This document shows, in pieces, positions 37,016-48,956 of a stretch of DNA of 64,000 bases (its first letter is position 1; every line of letters begins with the position of its first letter). Origin of the DNA: Protonemura montana. Its lineage: Eukaryota > Arthropoda > Insecta > Plecoptera > Nemouridae. Made by a program: the position numbers and the translations under genes. Location: positions 8,875,201 through 8,939,200 of the forward strand of contig OX387607.1 of the NCBI GenBank assembly GCA_947568835.1, in the 5' to 3' direction. Below the pieces are notes generated by a model. The model had not been told where the DNA came from, did not search any database, and saw nothing but the letters and a program-made list of their open reading frames with translations.

Positions 37016-37606
37016 TCATTTTCGTTTTATAGCCACGCGATCAACAGCTCTTGGTCCGCCACAAGTCGCAAACTGCTTGCCTGTCATTTCCAACGGCAAT
37101 CGAACTACCACGGCAAGCACCCATCGTACCAGACCTTGGAAGCAAGCCCAGACGGGAGATTTAAGTATTTTGTTTTCGGCAAAAGGCATTTGCCATTTCC
37201 TGTGCACCAATGAAAGCGAAACCCTCCACGTTATCAAGCTGGAAAGTTTATACACGGTGTCAGCTCCGTGACTTCGTCGCATCTTTACGACAAAACCACC
37301 TCCCTCGTGATCCACCAGAGAATTAACACACACACAGGAGAGATCGGAAGGAACCGTTTCGAAGAACAGAGTTTTATTTTTACTGTTGTCATAAGAAGTT
37401 TGTTGTCTCTGAAGCTTTACCGGGAAAAATATTGCTCTGAAAAGAAAATGTCTGGGACGTGGAGGAAAAACTCGTTGATATAACAATGGGGGTTTAGGTT
37501 TATGAGCGATGCTAAAGAAAATAATAAAGCAAATAGTTGAACAGTAAACACTGCGGGGTGTGGGGAGGGGGTCATCATTACTTGGGTTGACGGAGAAGCA
37601 GTTCAC
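37016..37606 (-). other. Longest open frame in the window, unsupported
   Basis: About 196 codons are open on the minus strand. The N-terminal half is rich in Pro, Phe and Ser. The C-terminal half (roughly residues 100 to 196) is of more ordinary composition. I recognise no domain, signal peptide or catalytic motif. The opposite strand is open too over 37077-37483, which suggests low stop density rather than coding. One such frame is close to chance expectation in 64 kb. If coding, it would more likely be an exon than a whole gene. Confidence 0.15.
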
Positions 37607-38278
37607 GCTGTCTTATTTTAATCTTGCAGTCTTAGACGGCGTTCGTCAACAGCGAAGATGCCATTAGAACGTAGATAACGGAAGCACACTTTTGAGTTTT
37701 TACTGCTCAAAAAGAAACTATCTGGGTAGTGACATTCCATTACCTTTGTTTCTAGGTTTTAACTGCATCATCTCCATTAGTATTACGACAGAGCTATGTA
37801 AAAATAAGTCCCGTCGGAGTATTTCATAACGTCAAACGCAACTTTTATTCAAACATGCGTAGAGCTTTTGATGAAAATAAAACAACGACTACACACATGA
37901 AAAGGTAATAGTCATACATGAAAATGGTTCTAAAATGTAGCAGAAACAGCAGTGACAATGTACTGAAGCATATGATAATACCCACATAGTATCACGCATT
38001 AGTTTCGTGATGATTACGGGCATGAATTTTAACACCAGCATGCGTGTGTATGTGTGTGATATGCATAACTGTGTGGATGGAATGCTGGCACGGCGAAATA
38101 ATTACTCTCGCGTCGACCGCCATGTTAATATGATTCTGTGTCGAAACGGGTGGACGACGCCCACACCGCGGACGCTTTTCATGCCGATGGCGTCGGGAAA
38201 TCGTGACGAAAGGGTACTGAAATGCGCTTCAAATAGTTGGTAGGTTGGATATTTTCTCATTTTTAGCTAAACGATTTC
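37607..38278. other. No gene recognised
   Basis: AT-rich. A short (TG)-rich stretch lies at about 38040-38060, and a GC-richer patch at 38100-38210. Confidence 0.5.
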
Positions 38279-38720
38279 TTGGTTGATTTGTGGTGTTTAA
38301 CGAGGCACTGTTTTAAAGACTGGCCCTACGGCACTGGTCTAAAGGCGTCGGTGAATGAGTGGATGATGATGAGAATGATAATGAACCTAACATAGCCTAG
38401 AAGGGAGGAGGGGAAACCCGGTGCCGGCACGTAGCCTACTCCTGTCGAAGAACACCAAGAGGACCGCCGGCTTAACGTTCCTTTCGAAGGACGGTACAAC
38501 TCAAACAGTAGGATTCCTCCACAAACCCATGCTGTCGAGAGGTTGATAAGCAAGGCGAGTGAAGTTGCTGTACTAACTTTCATCCCTCCAACCTCTCTCC
38601 CGAACAGAACTGGTCATGTGTATGATGGTCGCCCACACAATTCCTGACTCAGCGCAGTGTTGCTTAACTGCGGTGATCTCATGAGAACTGGTGTTTCCAA
38701 CACACCAAACCGTTCGGTAA
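38279..38720 (-). mobile_element. 5S rRNA-derived SINE (family A), full length reference copy
   Basis: Read on the minus strand, it runs from CGAACGGTTTGGTGTGTTGG through CACCAGTTCTCATGAGATCA and CCGCAGTTAAGCAACACTG, then GTGTGGGCGACCATCATACA. The middle has CAACCTCTCGACAGCATGGG. The body has ACCGTCCTTCGAAAGGAACG, TTAAGCCGGCGGTCC and GTGCCGGCACCGGGTTTCCC. The tail is CGTTAAACACCACAAATCAA. All sections are present, so it is a good reference for the family. No coding capacity. Confidence 0.94.
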
Positions 38721-39804
38721 CGATTTCTTGCTGGGGAGATGTTCCTCCAAAAGCACACTGATATTTACAACAAGAAAAATTTGTTTCACTGATTTATGTA
38801 AGGCTTCGTAATGCTACACAAATATTAGTAACGAAACTTCAATTTCAAGGAATTGAAAAAATACACATTTAATGCGTTTTTTTTTTTGCTTGCGGAAAGA
38901 CCTCGTGATCGCATTTGACAAATTAAATCAGATAACCCAAATAAGTTTTCTCCATTTGATTGGCATCCCGGTATAGACAAACGACTTTCATTGCGTTATT
39001 TTGCCTACAAATAAAAAATAAATAAATAGCCACAAATGTTTTTGAGACTCGGCATACAAGTCCATGTTATCGATTTATATCTTCAACTTAATTACTTACT
39101 CATTACAACCATCGTGTCTTGATGAGTGTGCAAGCAGCTCAAGTTGTACGGTTTATTATTGCACTTTGAATCTGTATACAAAATGCAGAAAAAGCCAATA
39201 AAAAGTTAGATTACTTTGCAAGCGAGTCCACCATTTCCTGGCTGGAACGAAATTTCATCAATCCACGCAGTGTTCCATAATGGCAGCCTCAAAATGTTCC
39301 GCATTCGACGTTCGGGCGCGACATGAATAATTCACAGATTTTATAATATTTAACCTAGATATTCGCGTAACGAATCAATCATGCGGTGGGCTAAAAACAA
39401 AATTGCAGCACCGGCAGCCGATTCGATCCCGTGCTACATACCTATATAAACATATATATGTATATATGTATTTATGAATGATATGTCACTTGTTTTCACA
39501 TTCCATAATCGACGTTGATCAAAATGTCAATAGCAAAAAGGCAAAAAGAAAACATTATTCGGTGTGTGTAATTTCATAAAACTTGCAAAACTTCAGGGCA
39601 ATGGTGGGCAGTCAATGCGCATTGGATTTCAAAGCGAACTGGAATGACATGAAAATAAATGAGGTTAATCTGTGATAAATAAAACGCAAACACAGGTCAT
39701 GCACAAACGGTTACTTTTTTTCCACTGTCCGAGTCTGGTATTGGATCCATCCAATACTAGTTTCGGTGCAATGTAAAAAAATAAAAACGGTTAAAAGGCA
39801 TTTA
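38721..39804. other. Non-coding; ATATGT simple repeat
   Basis: An (ATATGT)-like tract lies at about 39450-39470. The rest is AT-rich without recognisable elements. Confidence 0.5.
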
Positions 39805-40166
39805 TCAGGTAATCATTGCACACATTACCGGTTCTGTTAGGGAGACAGGTTGGACTTACGGTGAGACGAAAGTTATTGCAGAAACTTTTTGTCTTCCTCA
39901 TCAACTTCCTTGTGGAGATATCCTTTTGTTAGCGTTTTACCGTCCTTCGGAAGAGACGTTAATCCGGTAGTTCTCTTGGTTGTTTTTGATACGGCTACGT
40001 GACGACACTGACTTTCTCCTTCTAACTTCTAGGCTAGGTAAGGTTAATTATCGTCCTCCAGTCACTCATCGACGACTTAAGACCAGTGCCGTAGACAAAA
40101 GTTGTCAAAGTTGTCTTAGTTGTCAAGCCAGTGCGACGTTTAATACCTCAAATCAATCAATCAAGC
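39805..40166 (+). mobile_element. 5S-derived SINE (family A) lacking most of the head
   Basis: The match begins inside the 5S-like head (TCAGGTAATCATTGCACACA) and continues through GGTTCTGTTAGGGAGACAGG and TTGTGGAGATATCC. The core is well kept (ACCGTCCTTCGGAAGAGACG, TTAATCCGGTAG). The end is GCGACGTTTAATACCTCAAA and TCAATCAATCAA. The tail contains a local duplication of AGTTGTC units near 40100-40130. A 100-codon open frame over it is incidental. Confidence 0.88.
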
Positions 40167-41199
40167 CAAAGAAGGGACGTAATGATCAAGGTCGTATGAA
40201 ACTCTTAAAAGAAAAAGTTGTTCGCATCGCTTGTGCTCTAAAATTCAAATGTAACGCAGTCAAAATCAAACCATATCTATGATACACCACAGATAACCAA
40301 AATATTGTTCTTAGCTACATCAAAATACAGATCATTCGGATACTTTTAACATAGATACATTAGAAACTGTTTGTGTCTATTTAAACCCGTTTAGGTGTCA
40401 CGTTTGGTGAGTTACCCAAAGCAGTGAGCGTCTACGCTTTGAAAATGCCGCAAGGGCATTGAGCCTAAAAGCATAAGAGCTCATTAGACATAAACCCACC
40501 AGTCGTTGAAAACGCTGTCCCACTCCCACCATCGCAGAGAGTCTCCACGCTTCGCTATGAAGATACTCAATGTAGTGAAATCGTTTCAACGTCCACGTTT
40601 ACCGTGTCATGCGATCTGGGATATGGTAATAAGTAGATTAGCAAGATTTCAGACAAATTAACAACAATCATGGTAAGTAGGGGTTATATAGGTCATGGGA
40701 TATCGGCATAGCGGGTTTGATGAAACCCGAAGACCTTTTACTATTTATCAGGCTGTTATCGTTGAAAGCTGAAGCTAGCAGACCAACTTTATCACATAAC
40801 TACAAGTAGAGTGCTGTTGGTTTATTTGACAGTTGGATTTTAAATTTTAAACCGACCGAGTTTCCTCGGAAAAATATCAATAAAAAACCTAGTTCGAAGG
40901 AGAGACTCTCTTTTTAAAACAGTTTTAAATATTCGAACTCGTTTTTCACAAAATAATGAAATAAAACTGATAAATTTGATCGCTTTTATCGCTTAATCTC
41001 TTTCAAAGTACAAACACCTAGATTACACATTAAAAAAAATCGAACGCTTCGGTAATATTCACATTTGCAGGTCTCATTTGAATTCAAAATAGTAAACTAA
41101 TTGAAGTATGTAGTAGCTATACTATTAATACAGCTTATTTGAGCGTTTCAACGAAGCAAATAAAAAAAATTGTTAACGAAAAATGTCCCCGGTTAGTTG
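40167..41199. other. Non-coding, nothing recognised
   Basis: AT-rich with no open frame of note and no repeat copy. Confidence 0.5.
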
Positions 41200-41420
41200 G
41201 TTGCATAATTGCATTGCAATGACGCAGTTGCGTGGCCAGCATGCAGAATGCGCTGCTAGCGGTGATTGATGGGTGCGCTCATCAATCACTCTTTCAATGA
41301 ACGCAACGCGCAATTTCAAACTCATTAAGTCTTTTGTCACCGCGTCAGTGACGCCGTCCTAGGGCCGTGTCGCCGGCGCTAGGTGGCGGGAGGTAGTGAA
41401 ACCTCGGGGGATGGTGAAAA
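41200..41420. promoter_or_regulatory. Conserved-element-like island with inverted Exd/Pbx-type sites
   Basis: A GC-richer island in AT-rich flanks. TGATTGATG (41263-41271) and CATCAATCA (41280-41288) form a perfect 9-bp inverted repeat with an 8-nt spacer. TGATTGAT is the classic Exd/Pbx-type homeodomain site. Upstream lie GCATAATTGCATTGCAATGA and GACGCAGTTGCG. The island has no long open frame. The dyad could bind a pair of TALE/Hox complexes or form a small hairpin. Confidence 0.4.
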
Positions 41421-41647
41421 GTAGGGGAGTGAACGAATCTCTATGGCCTAGACCTGGTTTAACAATAGGCTTAGTTGAAAAGACTGATTACTCCAGCTCT
41501 TTGTGTAAATTAAATAACAAGAAAGCAATTATCTAATTGATACATAGATTTTACTTTTAACTCGACGAAAGCAACTAAACGTAAAATTATCACTGATATA
41601 ACATTTTTATGATTTGTGTTATTTTTATACGTAAAATTTAAATGTTG
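41421..41647. other. AT-rich spacer
   Basis: Nothing recognised. Confidence 0.5.
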
Positions 41648-41692
41648 CCCCTAAACGCAGCCCGCAGAGCAATATTACTTGGCACCTCCACC
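41648..41692 (-). repeat. Family C short repeat, copy 5
   Basis: On the minus strand GGTGGAGGTGCCAAGT precedes TTGCTCTGCGGGCTGCG and TTTAGGGGC. It is very close to the inferred family consensus. Confidence 0.8.
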
Positions 41693-43180
41693 TTAATAAA
41701 AATATATGTAAGTACTGGCAGAGCGTTAGCAAATTGGCCAGGGTTATTTATAATTAATTTGAATAGGGCTTGCCCGATAAGCAATAACGTACACTATACA
41801 AAGACATTTTACCAGTGATGCAGCGTTTTCTTAAGTATCGATAGTTTATTCGGAAACACAAGAACGAGCTCGATTTTATCTCAGAATATAGCTTCTTAAG
41901 TGAATTTTCAGTGATAAGATTACATGACAATGTTTCAAAAAACACTGTGTCATACTTAATTATTTTCAGGTTCCAGAGAGAGAGAGAGTATCATACGAGT
42001 GACCCTAGGGGTCCACAGTTCTATTTAATAATGCGTATAACATGTTCAATTATGTAAAAATATCTCGTGATGAGGTCTGAAAAGACGTGTCACAACCAAA
42101 TTAAGTTAGATTACCAAAAAAAAAAAAAAAAAAGACATCTGAACGCCCACTGAGAACATGCGCACCGGCACCTCCGCCCAAGAAGACAGTCCGATTGTCA
42201 TTCGATTTCACACACGTGGTTCCCGGGGCTATTAGCTTCAAGCCCTGCCGGCGACATCCAATAAAAACTTGCTGCAAACGCCGCGGCGCGAAAGTTGAAA
42301 TTGTGCTAAGTGATAAAGTTGTCGGTATATGGCATCACGTTTTGATCGTGCCTACCCGGCCCCCCTCCAGCCAGCCCTGGAGGACAAAGTTGCAAAGAGG
42401 AGTGTTTCGCGAAGTGGTCTGTGCAACGTTCAGTTTTTGAGGTTTCACCGAAATGCGTTCGAAGTCTAGACGTTCGGAAAGCCGCAATCTTGCAGCTATG
42501 GGTTTTGACAAAAAAAAACAAGGCTGTCATCAAACGAGCCGAATTTTCGGTTGATGTAACTTTGTAATTACTCGTTAAAAGCGACGGTGCATGTGCCCGT
42601 CAATCAGCTTTCGCTCAACAAGCAATCAACAATTTGTTTTCTGGCTCTGATGTTAGCTGAAATCGATTTCATTTACACCATTTTAGTCCGTGAACGTCCT
42701 TAAGTCTAACTCAAAGGTACAAATAATAACAATTATGTATAGCCATTTAATACCATAATATGCCTACCCTAACGCGCACTAAATTTAAATGTACTTAATA
42801 TTTATTATTGTGAGTGTTTCGGTTTTTTAAAGATTTTTTTACACAAGCATCCACAAATGACTCAAACATTTTAGTAAAAATAACTAATAACAATAAAAAA
42901 TTAACCTAAACTTGAACAGACGTTACATCAGCAAAAGGAAACTTTCAGGTAGACGATTTGTGTTCTAGCAAAGTTTTACTTTAATCACATCATAGATTTT
43001 CATTTTAAAACGTGACAGAAGTAATAAAATCGTCTTTATTAATTTTTCATACTTGCATTAACATTCAAAATAAACTCTAAGACTACGTAGACTTGAGTCT
43101 AAAAACTATCATTACACTAAAACATTTCGCAAGCGTGCCAAACTGAACCAACCCTTTACAGACATCGCGTTAATCACATC
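41693..43180. other. Non-coding; 19-nt poly-A and short GA repeat
   Basis: A (GA)n of about 13 bases lies near 41977 and a 19-nt poly-A at 42116-42134. The GC-richer stretch at 42150-42450 has an 81-codon plus-strand frame with no recognisable domain. Confidence 0.45.
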
Positions 43181-43600
43181 TCAATGAGCACACTATTTTG
43201 CCATGGACCGAACGGAAAGAGCAACTTCGGTTAATAATCAGACATCAATTCGGGATCCCCATCGGCAAGCTGTCAATAGCGTCCCGGGGCCGGGGTCGTG
43301 TGGCAAGCGAGAAAATTAGTTATCAGAAATCCATCATTGAACCACGAGCGTTCGCGGGGTCTGGATCGAGCCGGGAAGACTGCAACCCCGAAGTAATTGA
43401 AACAGTCGAGAAGGAAATCTGAGTTGGCTGAACAGAGAGAGAGAGAAAATCGCCCGACGCTTGGATTATAGACCACGATGTGAGCGTGAGAGAGAGATGG
43501 GGATGGGGATTTAGCGATGCGTACTGGGAAGCCGGAAGCCGCGTTTCGGCCGACGGCGTAGATGAATGGTGATGGAGTCTGTATCGGACAGAATTGTTGT
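43181..43600. other. GC-rich island, conserved-element-like
   Basis: GC-rich block with open frames on both strands (74 codons plus, 110 codons minus) and no recognisable product. A (GA)n stretch near 43434-43447 and a second near 43488 interrupt it. The both-strand openness reflects composition. It is a candidate conserved non-coding element. Confidence 0.3.
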
Positions 43601-45263
43601 GTCAACTACTCAAACAAATGGCAACGGGATTAATGTGGCTCATCAATTGCAAGCGTCCAGTGGTGTCGTGCGTTTGTGCATTTTGATGAATACCGTTCGA
43701 TTGTGGTGGTCGGTCGACATGCACGGATTTGCTTCGGCGAATGGTTCATTGATTTTTAAATGAGCGCGTATGGGAGATTACTTTTTTTTGTTGTGTTTTA
43801 GTTGCAACGTCTTCTCTAGAGCCGTGACATGACGTAGGTTACAAACATGAATAATATGTGGGGCGCAGTTGTACGTAGCATGCTAATAAAGCAAAGATGT
43901 GGGATAAAAGAAGTTTACATTTAGACTATAAAGAAGACGAGGGGCATGACTTGCTTACCGCAAAGAGTAACATGCTTGGCTAGACAAGATAAAGATACTA
44001 AAGCTTGAAATAAGTCAAGAGTATAGTTCGGTTACAGGTGCATGAATATTGTAGCAGTAATTTTTCGAAGCAATAGTTTGAGAAGAATCGATTAAGTTAA
44101 CCAAGCGTGTGAAATCTTGACCTTAATCCATAGAGGCTCTCCAATAGATCTCTGGTTTTTAATGAAAAACTTTGAAGCTTTTCATCAAGCACCCAAAGGC
44201 ATAAATTTCCTCGCCAAACAATTCAGCCATGCTAATGCTCATACCATCAATAAACAGCTCTAAGAAAATACACTAAAAACATATTACGACTGTAAACTAT
44301 TTTTTATCGCTCTAAGAAAACCGCCTCTGAACCGGCAAAGGAAGGAAATAACAAATTGAAGGCGTACTATTGATGTCCACACGTGCATTGCCAAGGCAAT
44401 TACTATTCCGTCCACGCGCAGCGCTAGCATCGTTGTTCCACGCGGCTAATTGAGTAATCACACTGTTTTTCACATCGACGTATCGCACTGCTCGCGGTCT
44501 TTGCGAGAACTAAATCACACGAACCACTACAGTAAACAACCTAGCCGAGATTCTGGCCGTCTAAGCTCTTTTCCTTTGCCCGGTCTTTCATCTTCATTTC
44601 ATTCACTTCCGTTCTCTACCGAGCAAACGGCTTCCTCTCTGCTTAACTAAGATGCCTTGACATGCTGCTGGCTTCTCTTTTGGAGGACTCGCGTCCGGTT
44701 AGCGCGGGCGTAGATAGATGTAACGACCTCTTTAATAAGTTTGAAAGAACTCGCCATTGACTGCAACTTTAACTTTATTGTATCCTTAAAACCGAAACTT
44801 ACTTCTACAGCCAAAATTGTTGCATTTTTTTATCCTCTTAGGTAAATTGTAACAAAAAAATTATTTAAAAGAAAATCAATAATACAACTTGAAGATAAAT
44901 AAATAAAACTGTTAAAGAATGAAATTAAATGAAAAAAGTACCCATACTACAAGAAAATAAAAATAAGGTAGCAAGTTTAAGAAGGAAAATCCTAGAAATA
45001 GTTATAGAAGATAGTTCAGATAAAAAGTGTTTTTTTTTTCTGTCACCTGTCTTCAACATGCAAATTACAGTTTTTTTTTTTTTTTTTAACAATTTATAAA
45101 CTGAAGAATTGATAAATAATGGGTAAAATTACTTTTTGATGACATTTCGGCTGTTTTTTTGATAAACACTAGTGACTGTTTTTTGATACGGGGAAATGTG
45201 TTCTTATCAACAGACTGAAAGACCACGTAGATCATGTGAAAAGTCGATGTAGATCTTCTATTA
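43601..45263. other. Non-coding; 17-nt poly-T
   Basis: AT-rich with a (T)17 at 45071-45087. A GC-richer patch at 44395-44640 carries no recognisable product. Confidence 0.5.
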
Positions 45264-45461
45264 CTACCTGTTTTCATTCGTAAAAGCGACAAAGAGCAAG
45301 GCATCCCGAGGCACCTTAAACTCGCTGTCATCCACGGTGACCGTCGCGATTTGACCCGCACTGCCTTCGCCCGATAACCCGAGGTCGTCCAATCGCTCCC
45401 AGGTGACTACCACCATCCAAGCCCTGAGCTGTGCTGGGATTTCGCAGGATAACGCAGGGCA
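45264..45461 (-). other. Candidate exon or exon relic
   Basis: The minus strand is open from just after a TGA (45462-45464) to a TAG (45264-45266). It reads about 65 codons of ordinary protein-like composition, with visibly higher GC at third positions than the surroundings. The last 50 codons, from an ATG at 45414-45416, include WERLDDLGLSGEGSAGQ and end FTNENR. The TAG lies inside CAG|GTAGTA, a plausible donor, so the stop would be intronic. Upstream the same frame stays protein-like back to a pyrimidine-rich CTTACACTTCAG near 45575, but with stops at TAG and TGA between. It is thus either a short exon with an internal acceptor or a decayed exon. I do not recognise the protein. Part of this DNA also resembles the 5S rRNA C-box region, an alternative explanation. 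Confidence 0.25.
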
Positions 45462-45464
45462 TCA

Positions 45465-45838
45465 CATCTATCTCTCGCCAGAGATATCCGAGATTAAATT
45501 GCACTCTATTGATAGTCGAGCTGATGGCAGGTCACTGATATGTTCTAAGGAATGGTACCAAAGGTTTTTTTTCTGAAGTGTAAGGTATGGACAAAGACAC
45601 TTTTTATGTGGACAAAGAAAGGTTTCTTTTCACCGAGCTCTGAATACTTATGGACAGACATAAAATTCCTTTGAGATACGCAGTTCTTAGAAGATTTGTT
45701 CTTGAGGTGCTTTCAGTCTCTACCTAGTGTCACCACAACACAGTGTCATAGACTGCCTTTGGTAATTAGGAGTTCATTGTCCACAGCACAGAGATTTTTG
45801 TGATATGAACTGGTCAAAATGGTGGGTAAAAATCCTTG
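45465..45838. other. Flank of the candidate exon, nothing else seen
   Basis: Contains the possible upstream acceptor and AT-rich DNA. No repeat copy is recognised. Confidence 0.4.
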
Positions 45839-45884
45839 AGCCCCTGAATGCATCCCGCAGAGCAGAAAACCTGGCACTTCCACC
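45839..45884 (-). repeat. Family C short repeat, copy 6
   Basis: On the minus strand GGTGGAAGTGCCAGGT precedes CTGCTCTGCGGGATGCAT and TCAGGGGCTC. The two-block arrangement is the same as in copy 5. Confidence 0.8.
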
Positions 45885-47999
45885 AAAATAGAAAAACAAT
45901 CACAATATTAAAAAAAGTAGCAGGACAGCAGACTTCGATTTGTTTTATGACTAGGAGGAACGTTACAAACCAAATGGCGCAACTTGCTATGGAAAAGAGT
46001 CATCCCTTATCGTTGACTCTTGCCCCCAACACAACAACCCCCTTCCCCACAACCTAATAAGCCATCAACAACACCCCCTTCCACCGAATATGACCAAGAC
46101 ATTGGCTAATTCACAAACCATACATCATCCTAAACATCTTCTCACATCTCACCCAACTGCTTTAGCGTTGTGCAAGGTGATTATGCAAAACAGGTGTTTT
46201 CGTGTCCTCTCCGAAGCAGCGCTGAAACTCAAGCATCGGTCGCGTGTGCGACGTCCCTTCGCCCGACAAACATCGGCAAACCCGATTAGCGTACATGCAC
46301 CAGTTTCCGGTGAATTATGCATGTTAATCGCCCCCAATGCTCGTGCGAGCAACGCTGGTAAACGATATCTTAAACTATACCCTGAGGCGCGCACGAGAAG
46401 ACTAGATGTACTCTCTTTTAGGCTGCTTTAACGCGAAAACTGCGCGGAAAGACTAAGGAACTTAACGAATATTTAATTCAGAGTTATTTTCAGCGGTTCG
46501 TTAATGCCAGGAACTACGTGGTTTTTAGCGTGTTAGCGTTAGTAGCACTTTGAGTCCAATGGGGCGCCATCGTCGCCACCCGGGCCACTGTCTTTTAATA
46601 AGGAACTTGCGTTTTAAATAAGGACACCAAGCAGGGCCGTCTAAAAGCGGCTAATTGTCACCGTGCAGGCCGGTTACGAGATTTTCTGGTGTTTTCTCAA
46701 TAACCGATCTATCCCGTTGGTCAAAAGTAAAACAAGGTGACGTCCAAAAATTTTAACCAATATTAGGTACAACAGTTACGAAATATCCATGATTCACTGT
46801 TTCAATTAAATTCAATGTTAACTGAATCGTAGCAAAAGTATCAGTAGCTACTTTAGTCCACTCAAGCGAAAGAACTCCATTTCCCAGCTAACACTGCCTT
46901 CTGTTCGAGTTCCTATATACCGTCTCGACGTTCAAAAAAAATCACCGGTGGCAGCGCCCCCTATTCGCTGAAACCATTGTTCAACGGTAAAAAAAAAACT
47001 GCCACACTAGAGTCTGCACCTAAGTGATTGATTAGTTAATAAATGGCAATATGGGAATTTGGTGACGCTTGCCACACACAATTTGCATAGCACGGCCTTT
47101 ATTCGAACACGTCCCTGAGCCCAAAGCTAACCTACGATCGTCAGAGCTACCATCGACAGAGTAATAAACGAGGAGAAAGAAATCCGGATGTCGTCGTTGG
47201 ACGGGCGACAAGGCAATGAATGGCGATCATCGACTCGTTTATCATCGGTGCCTGTATTATGGAACGGGATGGGCGATGCATGTGAAACGTTGGGTTTCAG
47301 AGTTTTTGCATAGGGATGCGATTGAGTATGAAGTTGTGCTGTGGTAAAAGTCTCAACTTACCAACTGTGGAGATTTGAATCGATAACAATTGGAAACTGA
47401 TAAGAATGTTGACAATGAGTGATGGTAATTGTGTAAGATTTTGGACAGACAATGTTTCGATGTGATTTGTACGACGTTTATAGTTTGGTACGTGAGCGAG
47501 ATAAGAAAGTGTTGGTATTTTAGCCGGCCTCTGGTGGTCAGGAAGGTGATTTTTAAGTGATCTAAAAAAAATCTAATAGATTTTCTCTTGAGCAATTCTG
47601 TTAAAATGTGGCAAAAACTGGAATGATGTTTTGATGGTTTTAAAAGAAGTTAGTTTCAACAAAGGGACCTGGTTAAAGCTTTAGGTTCTTTGATACGTTT
47701 AGCCATTTCAATTGGATTAGCTAGATGTATTAGAATCAACTATTGATTTTTAAAAGGAATCCTAATTTCAACTGTAAATGAATACGAACATCTAAATCAG
47801 GTTAGTCTGGCTACAATTTTAAATTATAAATAAACTTGATGAATAAAAAAAAAACAAACGCGACATGGTACATGCTAGACTTTAGATAGACGCAGCTTTT
47901 TCAAGGTAATTCAGACGCTAGACATAAAAGTGAGCTGTACATGGTGAAATTATTTCCAGCTAATTACCAAGTAACAATGAATCGAGCGAGCACACGGGC
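45885..47999. other. Non-coding; GC-richer island at 46180-46440
   Basis: The island includes GAATTATGCATGTTAATCG, a POU/homeodomain-like word, and is open on both strands (113 plus, 81 minus) with no recognisable product. A second GC-rich patch lies at 46560-46690. The rest is AT-rich. Confidence 0.45.
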
Positions 48000-48185
48000 G
48001 TAGTCGCTTAGCGAGATAGAAATGTTCATTTTGTCGCTAGGTAATCATCCGACATGTCCCCGGTCGCGTCACGGCGATGCAAGCTCGCGTGAAAATCACC
48101 GCGCGGAAACTCGATTAGCCGGAAAAATTAAAACGAGTCTGCGAACGGCGGCGACAGCCGGGCCTTGATTAGCTGTCGAGTGAAA
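48000..48185. other. GC-rich island, conserved-element-like
   Basis: A compact block with CGGTCGCGTCACGGCGATG, GATTAGCCGG and GGGCCTTGATTAGCTG words and no open frame. It stands out sharply from the AT-rich flanks. It could be an enhancer-type conserved element. Confidence 0.3.
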
Positions 48186-48956
48186 TTACATGGAAAAAAA
48201 AGGTTGATTGTTTAGGATATAGATTGTGACACAAACGTGACAGCAGTAAGTTTGCCATTCACTCGTTTCATGTTTCTTTTTCGATCAATGCTAATGTTTT
48301 TCCTTTGCAACTTTAAATAAATTTTTTCTCAAAATTAGTCACTTGTTTTCCGGTGGTTTCTGAAACAAAACAATTTTTTTTCGTTTGAAACTCATTCGGT
48401 GATATATTATTTTTATTGCATGTGATAAAGCGGAATTCACAGAGAGAATTTAGTACCGAAACGAATGTAATCAAAATTAAATCTGTTTAAAAGCGCAGTA
48501 AATTCAAAAGCAAGAAACTGTACTAGTAAAGCTACTACGTTTCAGCGCGACATACCGTTCAGTTACCTTTGCAAGCAGACTCAAAGCGAGACGCGTTGTG
48601 TCATTAAACTGCTAAATATTAGCACGAGATACCGGCAACTCAAGCGAACGCTCAAAGAAATCCAGTAACGCAATAATATTGTCATCAAACTATCGAACGC
48701 ACTACGAAATATATGAAAAAAGTCCCCGGGCCTCGAAAATCCAGGGAACGTCGCTATGAAAATAAAAGTCAACATACCCCGCGATCAACATCCTTTGCCA
48801 CGAAATTGAACTGCTCTTTTGATATTCTCCGCGGCTGACAAATACACCGCATCAGACGGAGCCAGTTATTGACACTGATCGCTCGAGCAGATCCGCTCAC
48901 CCGCTCCTTGCGTTCCAGCCGCGACGTTCCCGCCAGAAATCGCGACAAAGTGAAGG
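48186..48956. other. AT-rich spacer grading into GC-richer DNA
   Basis: No gene or repeat recognised. Short minus-strand open frames only. Confidence 0.5.

Noticed and set aside
37016-37606. Longest open frame (about 196 codons) as a protein-coding gene
   Set aside because: No recognisable domain, the opposite strand is open over much of it, and one frame of this length is near chance expectation. It is kept only as an unsupported entry.
37607-38278. CRISPR arrays, prokaryotic operons, phage or viral genes anywhere in the window
   Set aside because: No regularly spaced direct repeats, no dense ORFs, and no reverse transcriptase, integrase, transposase or capsid-like translation was seen on either strand. 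This interval is typical of the gene-free DNA.
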